The notes under the pieces are model-generated. The model was given only the letters and a program-made list of their open reading frames with translations, was not told where the DNA came from and searched no databases. The position numbers were made by a program, and so were the translations under genes. A stretch of 64,000 nucleotides of DNA from Hoplostethus atlanticus. Taxonomy: Eukaryota > Chordata > Actinopteri > Trachichthyiformes > Trachichthyidae. Of this stretch, positions 11,961-23,690 are shown in pieces (position 1 is the stretch's first letter; each line of letters opens with the position of its first letter). The stretch spans positions 496,001-560,000 of the forward strand of contig JAXDDX010000043.1 of assembly GCA_034670405.1 (NCBI GenBank), in the 5' to 3' direction.

Positions 11961-13798
11961 GACATGTCAAGTTGTGCATGTGCCAAGCTCATCATGTTAT
12001 GCGGAGGTTGAAGGGAAATGTAGTCTTTACTGAGCTAGACCAAGATGGTGGGCTGCAGGAGGTCAACACTTTTGTGTTGACATTTGTGTCACATATAAAT
12101 TGTTCCATATCTTATCTGACCTCATTGTCCCTTATGTATCTTCTCTTACCCTCTGATTGATTGAAGGATGCTGGTTACCTCACGAGAACCAAAAAAAGAA
12201 TCAGCAGGCAGTATATATATAGTTGAAGGACTATAAATATCACATGAAACATTACATTTATTGCATTACATTTCACCATGCATTATATACTGTTTTACAA
12301 GTCTCCAGAAGACATAGTCACCTGGTCACCAACCACTACAACACAGTGTGGAAAGAATGACACCAAAAACAAAATAACAATAAATAAAACTATGTTTTGA
12401 TTTTTACAATATATACAGTATATTTACTGAGGCCACACACCAACAATAAGATACATTGTCAGCAAAGTAGAAGATATTTCCTCTCTTGTATTCCCCTGCA
12501 TGCTCAGCTCCAGACCTATGGAGAGATGAAGGAGAGATGGTCATAAGCAGGTGTTTGTAAAATGACAGTATCACCTACACAGTGAGACGAAATACAAAAT
12601 TGTATTTAAAAAAATCTAGGGGGTCCCTGCTCTGTTTCTCTATCCATCTCTGTCCTTGAAAAAGGTTGAAGACCCCTGATCTACAATGTGGCCAACAGGG
12701 GCCCTGGCTTCAATAGCTAGCCAAATGTACTCTCAGAATATAGGCGACATGTGCATCTAACTTTATTTTTATAGTGTGCACTTTTGGAGTGTTTCCCCTG
12801 CCCTGTCATTTCCTCAGAGCTGATACTGGTGCTGGACCTCTACTCCCTCAGAGGCAGAGGAGTTGCAGCAACTCCACCTTATGAAAAAAAAAACATAGCT
12901 CTTTACGTTCACTAGTTTCCAGGGATTTATTTATGTATCTCACACTTTCCCTATATGATGACATGAGTGTGTTGACATGAGTGTTCTTTTACAAGAAATG
13001 TTTCAGGGGCCTCTTCATCCGCTCCACCTCTTCTCTTTTTCTCACTGGACTGTCCATCTTTCTACATAGACTTCACTGTACGTTGTTACCAGGTACACAT
13101 GGCATCATGGTACTGACAGATGAAGGAAGCGTTTCTGTGGGTACTTTACTTTACTGTGATCAGATGAAAGTACAATTAATGTAATACAACAGAAAAAAAC
13201 AGACACCACTGCCCTTTCCATTCATATATTTTGGTCAAACTACACAATTCATGGCATTTGTTTGCCATCTTGTTTCCAAATCTGCCTCAACTAATTATCA
13301 AGTTTAAAAACCTGTCAATACCTAATCTAATTTTATAGTCGCATTAAAATAAAAATGAATTCAAAAGTTTCCTCTAATAACTCTTTTAAGGCCTTAAATT
13401 TAGATAATCTAAGACTTTTTCAGATTTAAGGACCCACAGATACCCTGAGAAATTAAAGTTGTTTGCTGATATTTAGTAGTATGTACTGGCCACACACGAG
13501 TGTTCATTTCTACCATAATGACCATTCTCTCCATTATTATTGGCAATTCTATTGCAAAGAGAAGTGAGAATCAGCTCCACATTGTCCAACCAGACCTTTT
13601 ATTAAAATGTCATCTAATGGTACAAGACAAGCTGCTTACTGCAGCTCACACCAGACGGATTGGTTCCTTTTCCATGCCGCCACCTGAAACTCAACATACA
13701 AACAGAACAGCACCGCCCTTAGACAGGGAGGGAAAACAGCACAACAGAGCACAACAGAGGACACAATCACACTTACATACACATACATATGACTCCGG
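11961..13798. other. unassigned intergenic sequence
   Basis: No exon, RNA gene or named transposon recognised. It is AT-rich with a few short open frames lacking any family motif. Confidence 0.4.
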
Positions 13799-14150
13799 GT
13801 GATAACAGTGCTCATCCAGGCTCTTGTCATCTCCCGCCTGGACTACTGAAACTCCCTCCTTGCTGGTGCACCGGCGTCTGCCATCAGACCTCTGGAGCTT
13901 GTTCAGAAAGCTGCAGCTCGTCTAGTGTTCAACTGCCCCAAGTTCTCCCACACAACTACCCTTCTCCGTTCTCTACACTGGCTCCCTGTAGCAGCTCCAT
14001 TCCAGTTCAAGACCCTGGTGCTAGCCTATAGGGCAGTGAAAGGAACAGCTCCTTCTTACCTCCAGGCTATGGTCAAGCCTTACACCCCCGCCCGACCACT
14101 TCGCTCTGCTGCCTTGAGACGACTGGTTGCCCCTGATCCTCTGCAAGTTT
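13799..14150 (+). mobile_element. L2-type LINE, 3' coding fragment
   Basis: Plus-strand copy of the block at 7984-8290: ISRLDY, stop, NSLLAGAPASAIRPLELVQK and then LRSLHWLPVA, TLVLAYRAVKGTAPSYLQAM and KPYTPARPLRSAALRRL. A TGA replaces the cysteine after DY (about 13849). The sequence switches abruptly near 14150 to a different LINE family. Confidence 0.85.
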
Positions 14151-14584
14151 TAGAGCTGCACCATTGAGAGCATCCTGACTGCTATGGCAACAGCACAGCC
14201 CTCGACCGCAAAGCGCTACAGAGGGTGGTGCGGACGGTTGAGTACATCACTTGTGCCGAGCTACCTGCCATTACAGGACCTCTATACCAGGCGGTGTCAG
14301 AGGAAGGCCCTGAAAATCACCATGGACCTCAGTCACCCAGCCCACAGACTGTTCACTCTGCTACCGTTGGGCAAACGGTACCCGAGCATCGGCTCTCGGA
14401 CCAACAGGTTCCAAGACAGCTTCTACCCCGAAGCCATAAGACTGCTAAACAGCTGACTGATGGCATCCCGGTCGATCTACTCCATCCCTAACCTGCACTG
14501 ACTCCACGCACCATACACTTTATACACTATATATACTATTTTTTTCTTTTTTATATATTTATTTTTATTGACCATATAACACCC
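14151..14584 (+). mobile_element. CR1/Rex1-type LINE, 3' end
   Basis: Plus-strand fragments of another APE-type LINE C-terminus: ALDRKALQRVVRTVEYIT (about 14200-14255), then after a frame change DLYTRRCQRKALKI, HPAHRLFTLLPLGKRYPSI and a FYPEAIRLLNS end with TGA near 14456. A short AT-rich 3' UTR follows. A similar C-terminus on the opposite strand is at 30735-30960. The clade is uncertain beyond the CR1/L2/Rex1 group. Confidence 0.7.
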
Positions 14585-15295
14585 ATTCTATTCCATCCAT
14601 TCTCATTACACTGGCTACCAATTCAGGCCAGGTGTGACTTCAAGCTGCTTGGGATGGCACTGTCCTACTTATCAGAGCTGATTAAACCATATAAACCGTC
14701 AAACACCCTCAGATCACAAGACGCAGGCTACCTGTCTATCCCAGCAGTCAAAAAGAAAACTGCAGGTAACAGAGCCTTTTCTTACCGGGCTCCCTATCTC
14801 TGGAACAGTCTGCCTGCCTCAATCAGAGAGGCAGGCTCTATCGAAGTCTTTAAGTAGTAGAGTAAGGCTAGATCAGTTAGCTCATCCTAGCTCAGGTTTC
14901 TGCCGATGGGCATCCTGCCTACATGTCCTATTCTCCTGGTCTACCTGTTCCTGGCCACTGACACTGGTCATGTTTGTCTGTGCGAGTGAGTGCGCGTGTA
15001 TGGGTGTCTCCTATCTATTCCAGGCTGCAGCTCGGCAGAGTGGCAGCCAAATAAACTTTTATGCATTGTGTATATGCTGCTTGCCCAAACTGAGTAGCCC
15101 CTCCCAAGGTTTCTTCCATTTTTTCCTAAAAGGTTTTGTGGGAGTTTTTCCTTGTCCTCTGTTGAGGGTCCAAGGCTGGGGGATGTTGTGTACTAACTAT
15201 TTATTGTTTTCACATGTTGGGCACTGTGAAACCCTTAGAGACTGCAATGGTGATTAAGGGCTGTACAAATAAATGTGATTTCATTTGATTTATCA
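14585..15295 (+). mobile_element. L2/Maui-like LINE 3' end with UTR
   Basis: The coding end (14654-14857) has YLSELIKPYKPSNTLRSQDA, RAFSYRAPYLWNSLP and ASIREAGSIEVFK before a stop. The 3' UTR ends with ACTGCAATGGTGATTAAGGG and CTGTACAAATAAATGTGATT (about 15240-15280), a common LINE tail in fish. The 5' portion is absent. Confidence 0.75.
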
Positions 15296-15479
15296 TTGTA
15301 CTTAATTTGATTCTAGTGTCTTTTGCACTGTAGGTAGGGCTAGTAAGTAAGCATTACACTGTATAGAACACACCTGCTGTATCCACTACGTGACAAATAA
15401 GATTGACTTGATACATACTGATGGAGAAATAAATTAGTTATCCCAAAATTGTCTGCAATTGTTACACAGATGTAGAAAG

Positions 15480-15870
15480 CTAGACCAATATATTGGGCTC
15501 GTATTGGCCTTTAATTAAATATTAGATGTGGTCCAGTCAGTGCTGTTCACCTCCGATATGAAGGAGGTTCCTCCCTGACCACAGCTCCAAATCAAGTACC
15601 CCAGAGTTTCATTAGTCTGGGTTTCAATGGAGAGTTTTACTGCCCTGTGGTCTAAACTCTATTTCAGAGGCTTTTCCATCCTGGCAAGAATACAACTCTG
15701 GGGGAAAAACTTTTTTGGAATGAAAGTAATCAAAGATATCGAATGAAGATGGTATAGAATATTGGATGAAAATATAAAATATCGGCACAAAATATTCACT
15801 ATTGGCAGCTTTAATCCCCAAAAATATCTGCATCGGCCTTCAAAAACCTTTATCAGTCGAACTGGTGTCT
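15480..15870. repeat. dispersed unclassified repeat, copy 3
   Basis: Contains the ordered family blocks GGTCCAGTCAGTGCTGTTCA, TTTCAATGGAGAGTTTTACT, GGCTTTTCCATCCTGGCAAG and an end with CATCGGCCTTC and TCAGTCGAAC. It is full length relative to copy 1 but lacks the central trinucleotide run. Confidence 0.6.
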
Positions 15871-16019
15871 TATTTCCCCTTTCAGAACCTGGCTGGGGAT
15901 GTTAAGATACAGACACAGGGTAGATCGTGCCTGGTCTAGATAACAGAAATCAGACTGTCCTTGGTTTCCATTTCTTCTTCCAGAGTCTTATTGCGCATTA
16001 CACACAGATATAAAAGAGG

Positions 16020-16198
16020 TTATTTCTTCTTCCAGAAGCGGCTGTAGTCGTCAGCTTTAAAGTCCTCTTCGTAGTGGACTGCCGGCTGTCTCGTCGTCTT
16101 TTTCACTTCTCTCTTCTTCTGTCGAGCTCGCCGCTCCTCCTCAGACAGAGTAGACAAATCCACTGGCATCTGACAACACACACACACACACACATTAG

Positions 16199-16270
<72 letters not shown>

Positions 16271-16751
16271 AGGGATCCGCACGCACGCACACCTAAAACT
16301 TGCAAACATTCAAAATATAGCCTAAAAATGGACAAATACAATACACGTGTTTGGGAAGACTTGAACTTTATTCTAATCAGATTCCACACAAGTAAGGATC
16401 AATGTGTTGTATTATTATAAGCGGCAGTAGTGGTAGCATTTGTAATAATAATAGCCTGGGTTTCAAAGGAGAGTAGTAGCGGAACAGTGAAAAGCAGAAA
16501 ACATACGAACCATCAGGATGCGTTTTGGCTCTTTGTATCTGATGTTAACCGTGGATCCATCAGGCCGGACCAGCAGAACTGGGTAGAGTCTCTCGTATTT
16601 CTGCCGACCACAGCGGACCACAGACGTCCTGTTTGAGTTCAGCTGAGGCGTGTGTGTGTGGAGCAGTGAGGCCTGGACCAGCCAGGGAGGGTGTGTGCGG
16701 ACAGACAATGTGGAGAGGCATCCGGTCCCGGTGGCCACGTGATGGACACAT
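16020..16751 (-). CDS. mrpl55: mitochondrial ribosomal protein L55, exons 2-3
   Basis: Component of the mitochondrial large ribosomal subunit. Two minus-strand exons are clear: 16511-16751 (encoding [20 protein letters not shown] and [12 protein letters not shown]) and 16020-16169 ([20 protein letters not shown] to [10 protein letters not shown], stop 16020-16022). These match MRPL55 throughout; human MRPL55 has the same order with MPIDLDTLSPEERRAR and ends near QFW. The junction uses a GT donor (GTTCGT) at 16510 and an acceptor at 16170, phase 0. Exon 2 enters in phase 2 after a good acceptor at 16752, so a short first exon carries the ATG; I could not place it. One weak candidate is ATGCC before GTACGT at 18248-18238. 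The residues before KYERLYP are the expected transit-peptide region. Confidence 0.85.
16203..16268. repeat. (CA)33 microsatellite in mrpl55 intron
   Basis: Near-perfect dinucleotide run in the intron before the last mrpl55 exon. A second shorter (CA)n at about 16175-16192 touches the acceptor. Cysteine/valine-only frames across this region are artefacts. Confidence 0.95.
16330..16500. repeat. dispersed unclassified repeat, copy 4 (partial)
   Basis: Carries ATTCTAATCAGATTCCACAC, a short ATT/GTA-rich centre and GCCTGGGTTTCAAAGGAGAG, in the same order as copies 1 and 3. It lies in the mrpl55 intron and runs up to the exon 2 donor at 16510. Confidence 0.5.
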
Positions 16752-16759
16752 CTGCACAC

Positions 16760-18645
16760 ACAAAATCACAACAAAATATGTGATCTATCACCGCCAAAAC
16801 AAGCCAGAATCACATAGTATATAGATTTTGTGAAATAAAAAAACATGTTTCATATTTTCCTCGCTGTACGTGTTAGTATAGTCGGTTAGGGCCATATGTT
16901 ACCCTCTCTGTCACACTCAAACAACAACGCTTCACTGACTCACTGACACACATCTTTACTGAGGATTCCAACACTTCAGGCACAGTTTCAAGTAACTTCT
17001 TGAAAATTTCATGTGCCGTTCCAGAAGGATTGCTGTGACAAAACATTTCAAGAACTACTTGAAGATCAACTCCAAGAACCCTGCCGCCATGAGGCATCAC
17101 AGGTCGATTCAAGGAATTGATTTACTAGATTGAAGAATCAGGAATTTGCAAATAGCATTTTAATCAGATACAAGTTATACAACTATGAACTTTATCTTGT
17201 CGCATGTAGATTTTGAATGTACGCTAGGCTACACATATATTTAAAGTAAAATATATGGAACTTGGTTCCTTTTATCACTTTTAGCCCATAGAGCAGAGAA
17301 TACTTCTAATGACAGCACCAGCTCCAGGGTGTTGTGAATGTTACACTTTTTTGCTTATCAAATTCCATAATTTTCCCATGACATATAGCACAATTTCCTA
17401 ACATTTCTTAGTCTATATTGCAACTATAATTTTTTTTTTTTTTACATTGAATATCTGATGTCAACTTGCCAGGTCTTATTTCTTGCTACAACTATGTATT
17501 CGGACCGACGCTATCAGGGAATTTCTGATTTGGGTTTTTTATTCCTCAAATCACAACATGCAGCCAGGCTTGACGTCAAAAATTAAAAAAAAAAAAGCTA
17601 CAATTTTTCATGACATTTCTAAAACTATAAGCGCGTGTTCAGTTTTCCATAAGTTCTTTGTTTCGGGGAAAAATTCGTGAAATTAACGAGTATTTCGGGA
17701 AACCCACCACTGCCTCAATTTTTCATCACTTTGTGCACCAGCCGCACGGCATTACCATTATATTCTGTTCTGTTGTATGGACAGGTCACGCCAAACTGCT
17801 ATTGATTTGAAAATGTCTTAAATCATATTTAACTGGCACGTGCGTTTGTCGATAAGCACTACTAGATCGAACAGCCAGATTATTGAACGGAGTTTGGAGC
17901 TCCGTTCTCTCCATACGAACATAAAGTATCTATGACTAGTGACAAGCTAACTTGACAAGCTAACTTTCTTAGCTAATTCCTGGCTAGCATGCGTCTCCTA
18001 ACAGCATTCTGTGGACATTACCGTGAAAACAGACTGCGCGTAGCCCACGGCTTCATTAAGGACATTTCGGCGATTAGAAAGGAAAATAAAACACGTGACG
18101 TTATCCTCTCAAACAGTCAGAGTGGTTAGAGTAAGCAGGCAGGAAGTAGAAGGTCAAACACTGGTGTTCACACATTAACTGTCCTACCGAAACTACATCC
18201 ACGTCTTAATGTTTCCACGAGCTGAAGGTGTAAGGCTACGTACGGCATGGGCAACTAACATGCTAAATACTACATACTCATTTAACCTCACAAATAGTAT
18301 GTTAAGTGTGGCTAGTACCCGATTTCGAACAAAGTCTACATTTATGCCCGTAAGCGACACAATATGACATTGTAAGAATAATGAGATGAAGTGCAAAAAA
18401 CATCAATAAGCCAGTAGGAACAATCACAATATTATAAGGAATAATAACTGTGTGTTTGTATGTTCATACCGAGTAATACCGAGTGCCACTTCGTATGAAG
18501 TCACAGTCAGTGATGACATTTAGATTATTTAGTATAGTAAAACATACTGTAGTGGAGCAGCAGTGATTGCTTGCCCTCTTCGGGGAGCGACTCTGCATTC
18601 TGCGGTACGGCACTCTGTTGGACTAGGAGGGTTTCGGCCGCACCT
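16760..18645. other. region upstream of mrpl55 exon 2, unassigned
   Basis: Expected to hold the first mrpl55 exon and promoter, neither firmly located. A minus-strand frame at 16873-17112 (LGVDLQVVLEMF, EIFKKLLETVPEVLESS) looks protein-like in composition, but I do not recognise it and it has no supporting splice context. The rest is AT-rich with no transposon that I can name. Confidence 0.35.
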
Positions 18646-18651
18646 GTTTAG

Positions 18652-19244
18652 TACGGTGGCCCTGAGAGGTCAACGCACTGCAACTTTAAAAAAAACACAG
18701 GCAAATTAACAAAACATCTTCATCAATTTGACAACACACAACAAATTACAGACAACACAACACATTAAGAGAACACAATACAGAAACACGCTGCAACTAC
18801 GCCAAACGACAACGGAAGTGTTTCCAGAGGACACTTAAAGGTGAACACGTCTGGACAGTCAGTGGTGTTGGAAAATGAGCTAAAATCTAAGTGTTTTTGG
18901 TTGATTTTAACATTGTGATCGCATGATTCAGATATTGCAGATATCTGCTAGTGATGTTACGCTTGATACCGTAATTCAAAACTGTCCGCCAACCCCGAAT
19001 CCATTCCTGAAGCACTCCGTGGATGAGGCTTCAAACGTCATCGATGACGTAATGATGTTAAAACGATACAAGCCTCGATACGTTCTCGACACGCGCTTCG
19101 AGGCTTGGGTATCAAGCGTGTGTTGTCTGTAATTTGTTGCGTGTGTTGTCAAATTGATGAAGATGTTTTCTTAATTTGCTTGTGTTTTGTCTACTTGCAT
19201 GTGTTTTCTTAAGTTGCAGCACGTTGAGCTCTCAGGGCCACCTA
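18652..19244. mobile_element. long-TIR MITE with GTTTAG target duplication
   Basis: Inverted ends of roughly 130-150 bp: left GGTGGCCCTGAGAGGTCAAC... pairs with right ...CTCTCAGGGCCACC, and both arms continue through matching AAACATCTTCATCAATTTGA and AATTACAGACAACACA blocks. GTTTAG flanks the element at 18646-18651 and 19245-19250. The interior has no transposase. The 6-bp flank repeat fits a target duplication; the superfamily is unassigned. Confidence 0.7.
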
Positions 19245-19250
19245 GTTTAG

Positions 19251-19619
19251 GGCTGCCGGTGACAAAGACCGGTACGATAGGGGGTAAGTTTGTTCCAGTG
19301 CTAGGAGGGGAGGTTTTGTTTGCCTCCTGTAGTTAGTCAGAGCTGGGGCGGTGTGCTGTGGAATCCTTGTCCTTCCTGCGGCGCCCTGGGGAGTCGGCAG
19401 TGCAACAAGCTTAGACCCCCAGGGTAGGGTCTCGCTGACCAGGGAGTTAAGTTCTTGTAACATTTTAACACCAGGACAAATATCTAGATCTCTTGTATGT
19501 CCTGGTGTTGTTTTATGTTTAGTGCTTAGGTTTCTTTTAGATAATGTGGGGAGTTCGGTGGGGGGGGCAAAGCTGTTGGGAGGGTCAGTTAGTTGCCCTG
19601 GGGTGGAAGGCTCTCTTAA
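19251..19619. other. unassigned sequence between two transposons
   Basis: GC-richer than its surroundings and resumes directly after the 18652-19244 MITE, so it existed before that insertion. No gene signature. It could be the 5' part of the Harbinger unit that follows or another retroelement's non-coding sequence. Confidence 0.3.
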
Positions 19620-21000
19620 GCCACCAGGGAATCAGCATAAAGTTGATTACATCAACTACAAGCTTTTCCCCTCCATCCAAATGCAAGCCATCTGTGATGC
19701 GACAGGCAGATTCCTGGATATTTCTGTAGGCTATCCAGGGTCTGTACATGAAGCCAGGGTCCTAAGAAATAGCTCAATCTTCAGTCAGGCTCCACCTGCT
19801 GGCTTTTTTTTTTCTCCTGGTGGATGGTGGATATCCTTACTAGGGGGCAAATGTATAAACCATGCCTACACACGAAAAGTGTTTACGTCACTTTCCATGC
19901 AGGTTACCGAATATATAAAAATCCACGGGTGGCGAGACTATGCGTACCGGTACGCATCTTTCACACCATGCGTACCGTATACGCAGCCTTTTGAGTCAGA
20001 TTAGTGTGATGTTGCGAGTTGGCAAAAAAGGATAATAAAAGTGAATTTGGGTGACATTTTATTTAGAGCTTTTTTGTTTCACTACATTGTGTTAGGATGT
20101 GATCTATAGTTTAAAAAAAAACTTCACTATGATTACATAGTGATGCGTGAGTGGTTAACAACCTTTTTTTTTGACAAGCCTTAATTTTGTTCTATCTTGA
20201 GTAAGTGTTTGTCACTATGCATTATAATGATAATCTTTATATAAATAAACAAATAAATACATGATCTTTATATAAATAATCATTCATTTTGTTATGCCAG
20301 AGCTTAGGCTTCCAAATAATCGTTTTCTTCTGTCAATTTGCTCAACCATCTCAAGTTCAGTCGGTAAAATTGCGTTTCTTCAATTGCATCTTAAATGCTT
20401 CCGCCGTTTCTCAAAACTAAAGTAAATGGTGGCCCTTTATATGCAAACCAGGCACTTGGGGGTGTGTTGGAAGCCATTTATAGTAAATTGTGGGCATGGT
20501 CAGAAGGCTTGTGCACGTGGGCACAATATCAGGATGATTGAGATGTATGAGGGAAAAACATGTGGGAACAGACGTACGTGGGGTTTTATAAATCTGACAA
20601 AATGACTGCGTATGCATGTTTCCTGTTTTGTGCGTACACAGATGTCTACACCTAAATATACAGTTTTATATATTTGGCCCCTGGAGAGGCCAATCACCAT
20701 CCTCACACCCTACAAGCTCCCTCTTCAAGGACTGGTCCAGGAGTGTTACAATCGGCATCATTCCAGGGCTCATTCAATAGTTGGAACGAGTGTTTGGAAT
20801 GATAAAAGCACGATGGAGGCACTACACAATCTGTGCCTGATGATTTCATGGAGCCAGATGAAAACATCAACCCTGATGAAGATGTCCAGGATCCTCACCT
20901 TGATGACCCAGGTGAAGAGGAATCTCCTGGGAATCACATCAGGGACAGGATGCTTGCCTGTCTGCACCAACCCACATTCCACATCACATTATGGTTTTCT
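19620..21000 (+). pseudogene. Harbinger (HARBI1-like) transposase, interrupted
   Basis: Plus-strand DDE_Tnp_4 nuclease remnant in two parts. 19620-19842 reads through HKVDYINYKLFPSIQMQAI, CDATGRFLDISVGYPGS and HEARVLRNSS, which includes the second catalytic-Asp region. 20682-21000 continues with ERPITILTPYKLPLQGLVQE, then LHNLCL and the acidic tail FMEPDENINPDEDVQDPHLD. Between them sits a separate element (19843-20681). One extra base near 20780 breaks the frame before the expected RVFGMIKARW. ARW is followed almost at once by LHN, so about 40 residues are deleted. The first Asp region is degraded. The gene is dead. Confidence 0.75.
19843..20681. mobile_element. Harbinger-like MITE nested in Harbinger transposase
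   Basis: The ends are inverted (left GGGGGCAAATGTATAAAC, right GTTTTATATATTTGGCCCC), and subterminal GCGTACCG / TGCGTACAC-type motifs lie near both ends. The transposase frame of the surrounding unit stops at the left end and resumes right after the right end, so this is a later insertion. It has no coding capacity of its own. The TIR style resembles the 903-2361 element. Confidence 0.65.
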
Positions 21001-21224
21001 TTTCTGTTATTTTTTTCAGGGTTCTCAGTGTATATGTAACCTTCTTTTACTGTCTTGTAGCTGTTTGTTGAATTAGAAATGCATGTACCAATTTTGTTCT
21101 GTGTTTCGCTGAATGCGCTATGCTCCATGCATGCTGATTTAGAATTTATTTGAAAGAAAAAGAGTAAAATTAAACTAGAAAGTACATTTCCTGTAGAAAA
21201 TGTGAAGTGGGCTAGCTTCGTGCA

Positions 21225-23690
21225 GCCCGAAGTATTGCCTACGCAGCTCTGTAGTTACTAAGGATAGGGTGGCTAGGGTGTCCTAGATCAGGGGTCCCCA
21301 ACCACCGGGCCACCTATTGCCGGGCAAACGCCGGCTGTGCAAACCCCAGAGCAGAAGTAAAGGCCAAATAGTAAAAGCAGAAGTATTAGACGGAGTAGAA
21401 GCATATGTAGTAAAATCAGAATTAATAGTACTACTATCAGTGCTCCTGCTGCTACTACTACTACTACTACTATCATAACGACAAAACCTACTACTACCTA
21501 CTACTATAAATACTTCTACTACTAATACTACTGATACTACTACTACCACCAGTACTTCTAATACTCCTACTACTAATACTGCTACTCCTAGTACTACTAC
21601 TACTACTGTTACTACTGCAACCATCAAAGCTTATGACTATATAAGAGCCACAGTCAACTCTCTCTCTCTCAGCCTCCCCTCACAGGCCAAAAGGACCCGT
21701 CTGCAATCGGCCTTAATTGGCCGGACATAGGTAGAACCAGACCAGTCCACTGACTCAATTCTATCCTGCATCCAGCCTACACCTCACTCACATCCTCCCC
21801 CTAGTCTGACATAATAGGTGGTTGCTAGGTGGTTGCTAGGGTGTTGCTTGGTCATTGCTAGGGTTTTCTACTCACTAGATGCCCATCCCCCCAACACACA
21901 AACACACACACACCTTAGACCCAGAGTCGGCAGCTGCTTAGCTGCTGTTAGACTGCTTCTACTACTACTACTATCAAGGTTTATGAATGAATACATAAGA
22001 GCCAATCAGAGAGGTACTATTTGCATAACAAAAATGTATTGGTCGAGCAACTGAGAGTTCCCACTGAGAGTTCTCCCAATGCATTGCCTATGGGAAAACA
22101 AGTAGGTGTTCAAAGCTAAATCCTACAAAAAACATAAATGGCATTGCCTACGCAGCTCTGTAGTTACTAAGGAGTTGCTATATGTTTGCTAGGGTGTCAA
22201 GATCAGGGGTCCCCAACCACCGGCCACCTATTGGGGCCTAACCAAACCCAAGCCAGTAGCTACAAATACTAATAACACGAAGTATTAAATAAACAATAAA
22301 AATCTGATATAAATACTTCATTACTAACTATGTATACTACTACTACACTATACTTATAATACTCCTAACCAAAACTCTATGGATAATACTACTACATTAC
22401 AACTACTACACCATGAAGCTTATAATATAAGACCCTAATACTCATTACTAACTACTCTACTCGCCACCATGAAGTAACAAACACAAGGCCAACAGAGAGG
22501 CTGCAATCGGTATACATGGCCACCGCAGCCGTTGCTGCAGGGTAGACCAAACCGTCCCTGATTCAATCTATCGCAGTCAGCTAACCAATCACAATCCTCC
22601 CACAGTTTGAACAATAGAGTATGTAAAATGGATAGTCAGACTATTGCTAGGTTACAACTGTTCTATATGTTAATGCAGAACTTCTATAATCTACTCACGA
22701 TGATCCATCCCCCCAACACTACTACACACACACACACCACAATGACTAGTAGTCGTAGCTACTTAGCTGCTGTTGAATGCTATGCACTACTGCAACATCA
22801 TATGAATGATACATGAGCCAACAGGTAACATTAGTGCTACTTCGCTAACAATGATGGCGAGCCACGGAAGACTGTGACTGGAGTTCTTCAATGCATGCTT
22901 GGCAAACATGTGTTTTAAGAGCATCACAAAAATATAAATGGGTTCCTACGCAGTTCTTGCTGCTTCAAGGGTTCTCCTACAAACTTTTGCTTGGTTTTTT
23001 GATCTGGTGCCTAACCACGTGGACCAATTCGTGCCCATGTCAACTCATTAGTTATGATGGCCAATTAGTAAAAGCTGATATTAGAAACGCAGAGAATGTA
23101 GTAAGGATTAGTACATACAAGCAGGGAAATGCAGTAGCCACACAGATACGTACTACTAGCCATTACACAAACTATACTATAAGTACGACGCTAACAAAAA
23201 ATACATAAACCACTATACTTCTATACTCAAACCATAAAGATACTATTTCTTCTGATTATGTATGGGTTACCATGAAACTTTAGATCATAAAGTATTCCAA
23301 GCTTCTTCTAGTGGTCCTAACCCCGAGCCACCTTGCCGAGGCGTGCAAACGCCGGGTGAACTAATTCCTGACTTAAGTAGAAGCCAATATAATACTACTT
23401 GAAGTTAGACCGTAGACATATGTGTAATTTTGAATAGTAAATATTGTAACTTTTACTACTTTGTAAATTTGTCATGATGGGAGAAAACCTGATTGATTTC
23501 CTCTCTACTACTATAGCTACTATTATCCTAACCAATATCCATAAGTGGACATCTGACTCACTGCAAATGAACTTACTGCAAGCCACAATGATTATACTAC
23601 ATAAAGAAAGCACTCCCTGCAAACCCCAGCACCCACATAAACCGACTTCGGGTCAAAGACCCGGGTTAGTCATCGCTTAAATTCAATGTT
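21225..23690. repeat. decaying tandem array, ~0.8-0.9 kb units
   Basis: Three units start near 21237, 22146 and 22945 with CCTACGCAGCTCTGTAGTTA-like text. Each then carries AGGGGTCCCCAACCACCG, an (ACT)n-type stretch and a CCCCAACACACA block, and units 1-2 a GCTTAGCTGCTGTTAGA block. Unit 1 (with (ACT)n at about 21435-21620) is best preserved; units 2 and 3 are increasingly eroded by small deletions and substitutions. Units 1 and 2 also include the foldback-arm sequence related to 8421-9090. No gene is seen; repetitive Val/Tyr-rich frames are microsatellite artefacts. Confidence 0.55.

Noticed and set aside
16020-16390. Long Cys/Val- or Thr/His-only frames over 16195-16292
   Set aside because: They translate the (CA)n microsatellite; only the MRPL55 exon frame is real.
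16873-17112. 79-residue minus-strand frame (LGVDLQVVLEMF, EIFKKLLETVPEVLESS) as an exon
   Set aside because: Protein-like, but no recognisable family, no consistent splice partners with mrpl55, and it contains the run-on of an intergenic frame.
21283-21627. Val/Ser/Tyr-rich minus-strand frame
   Set aside because: Produced by the degenerate (ACT)n repeat in the tandem array; no coding signal.
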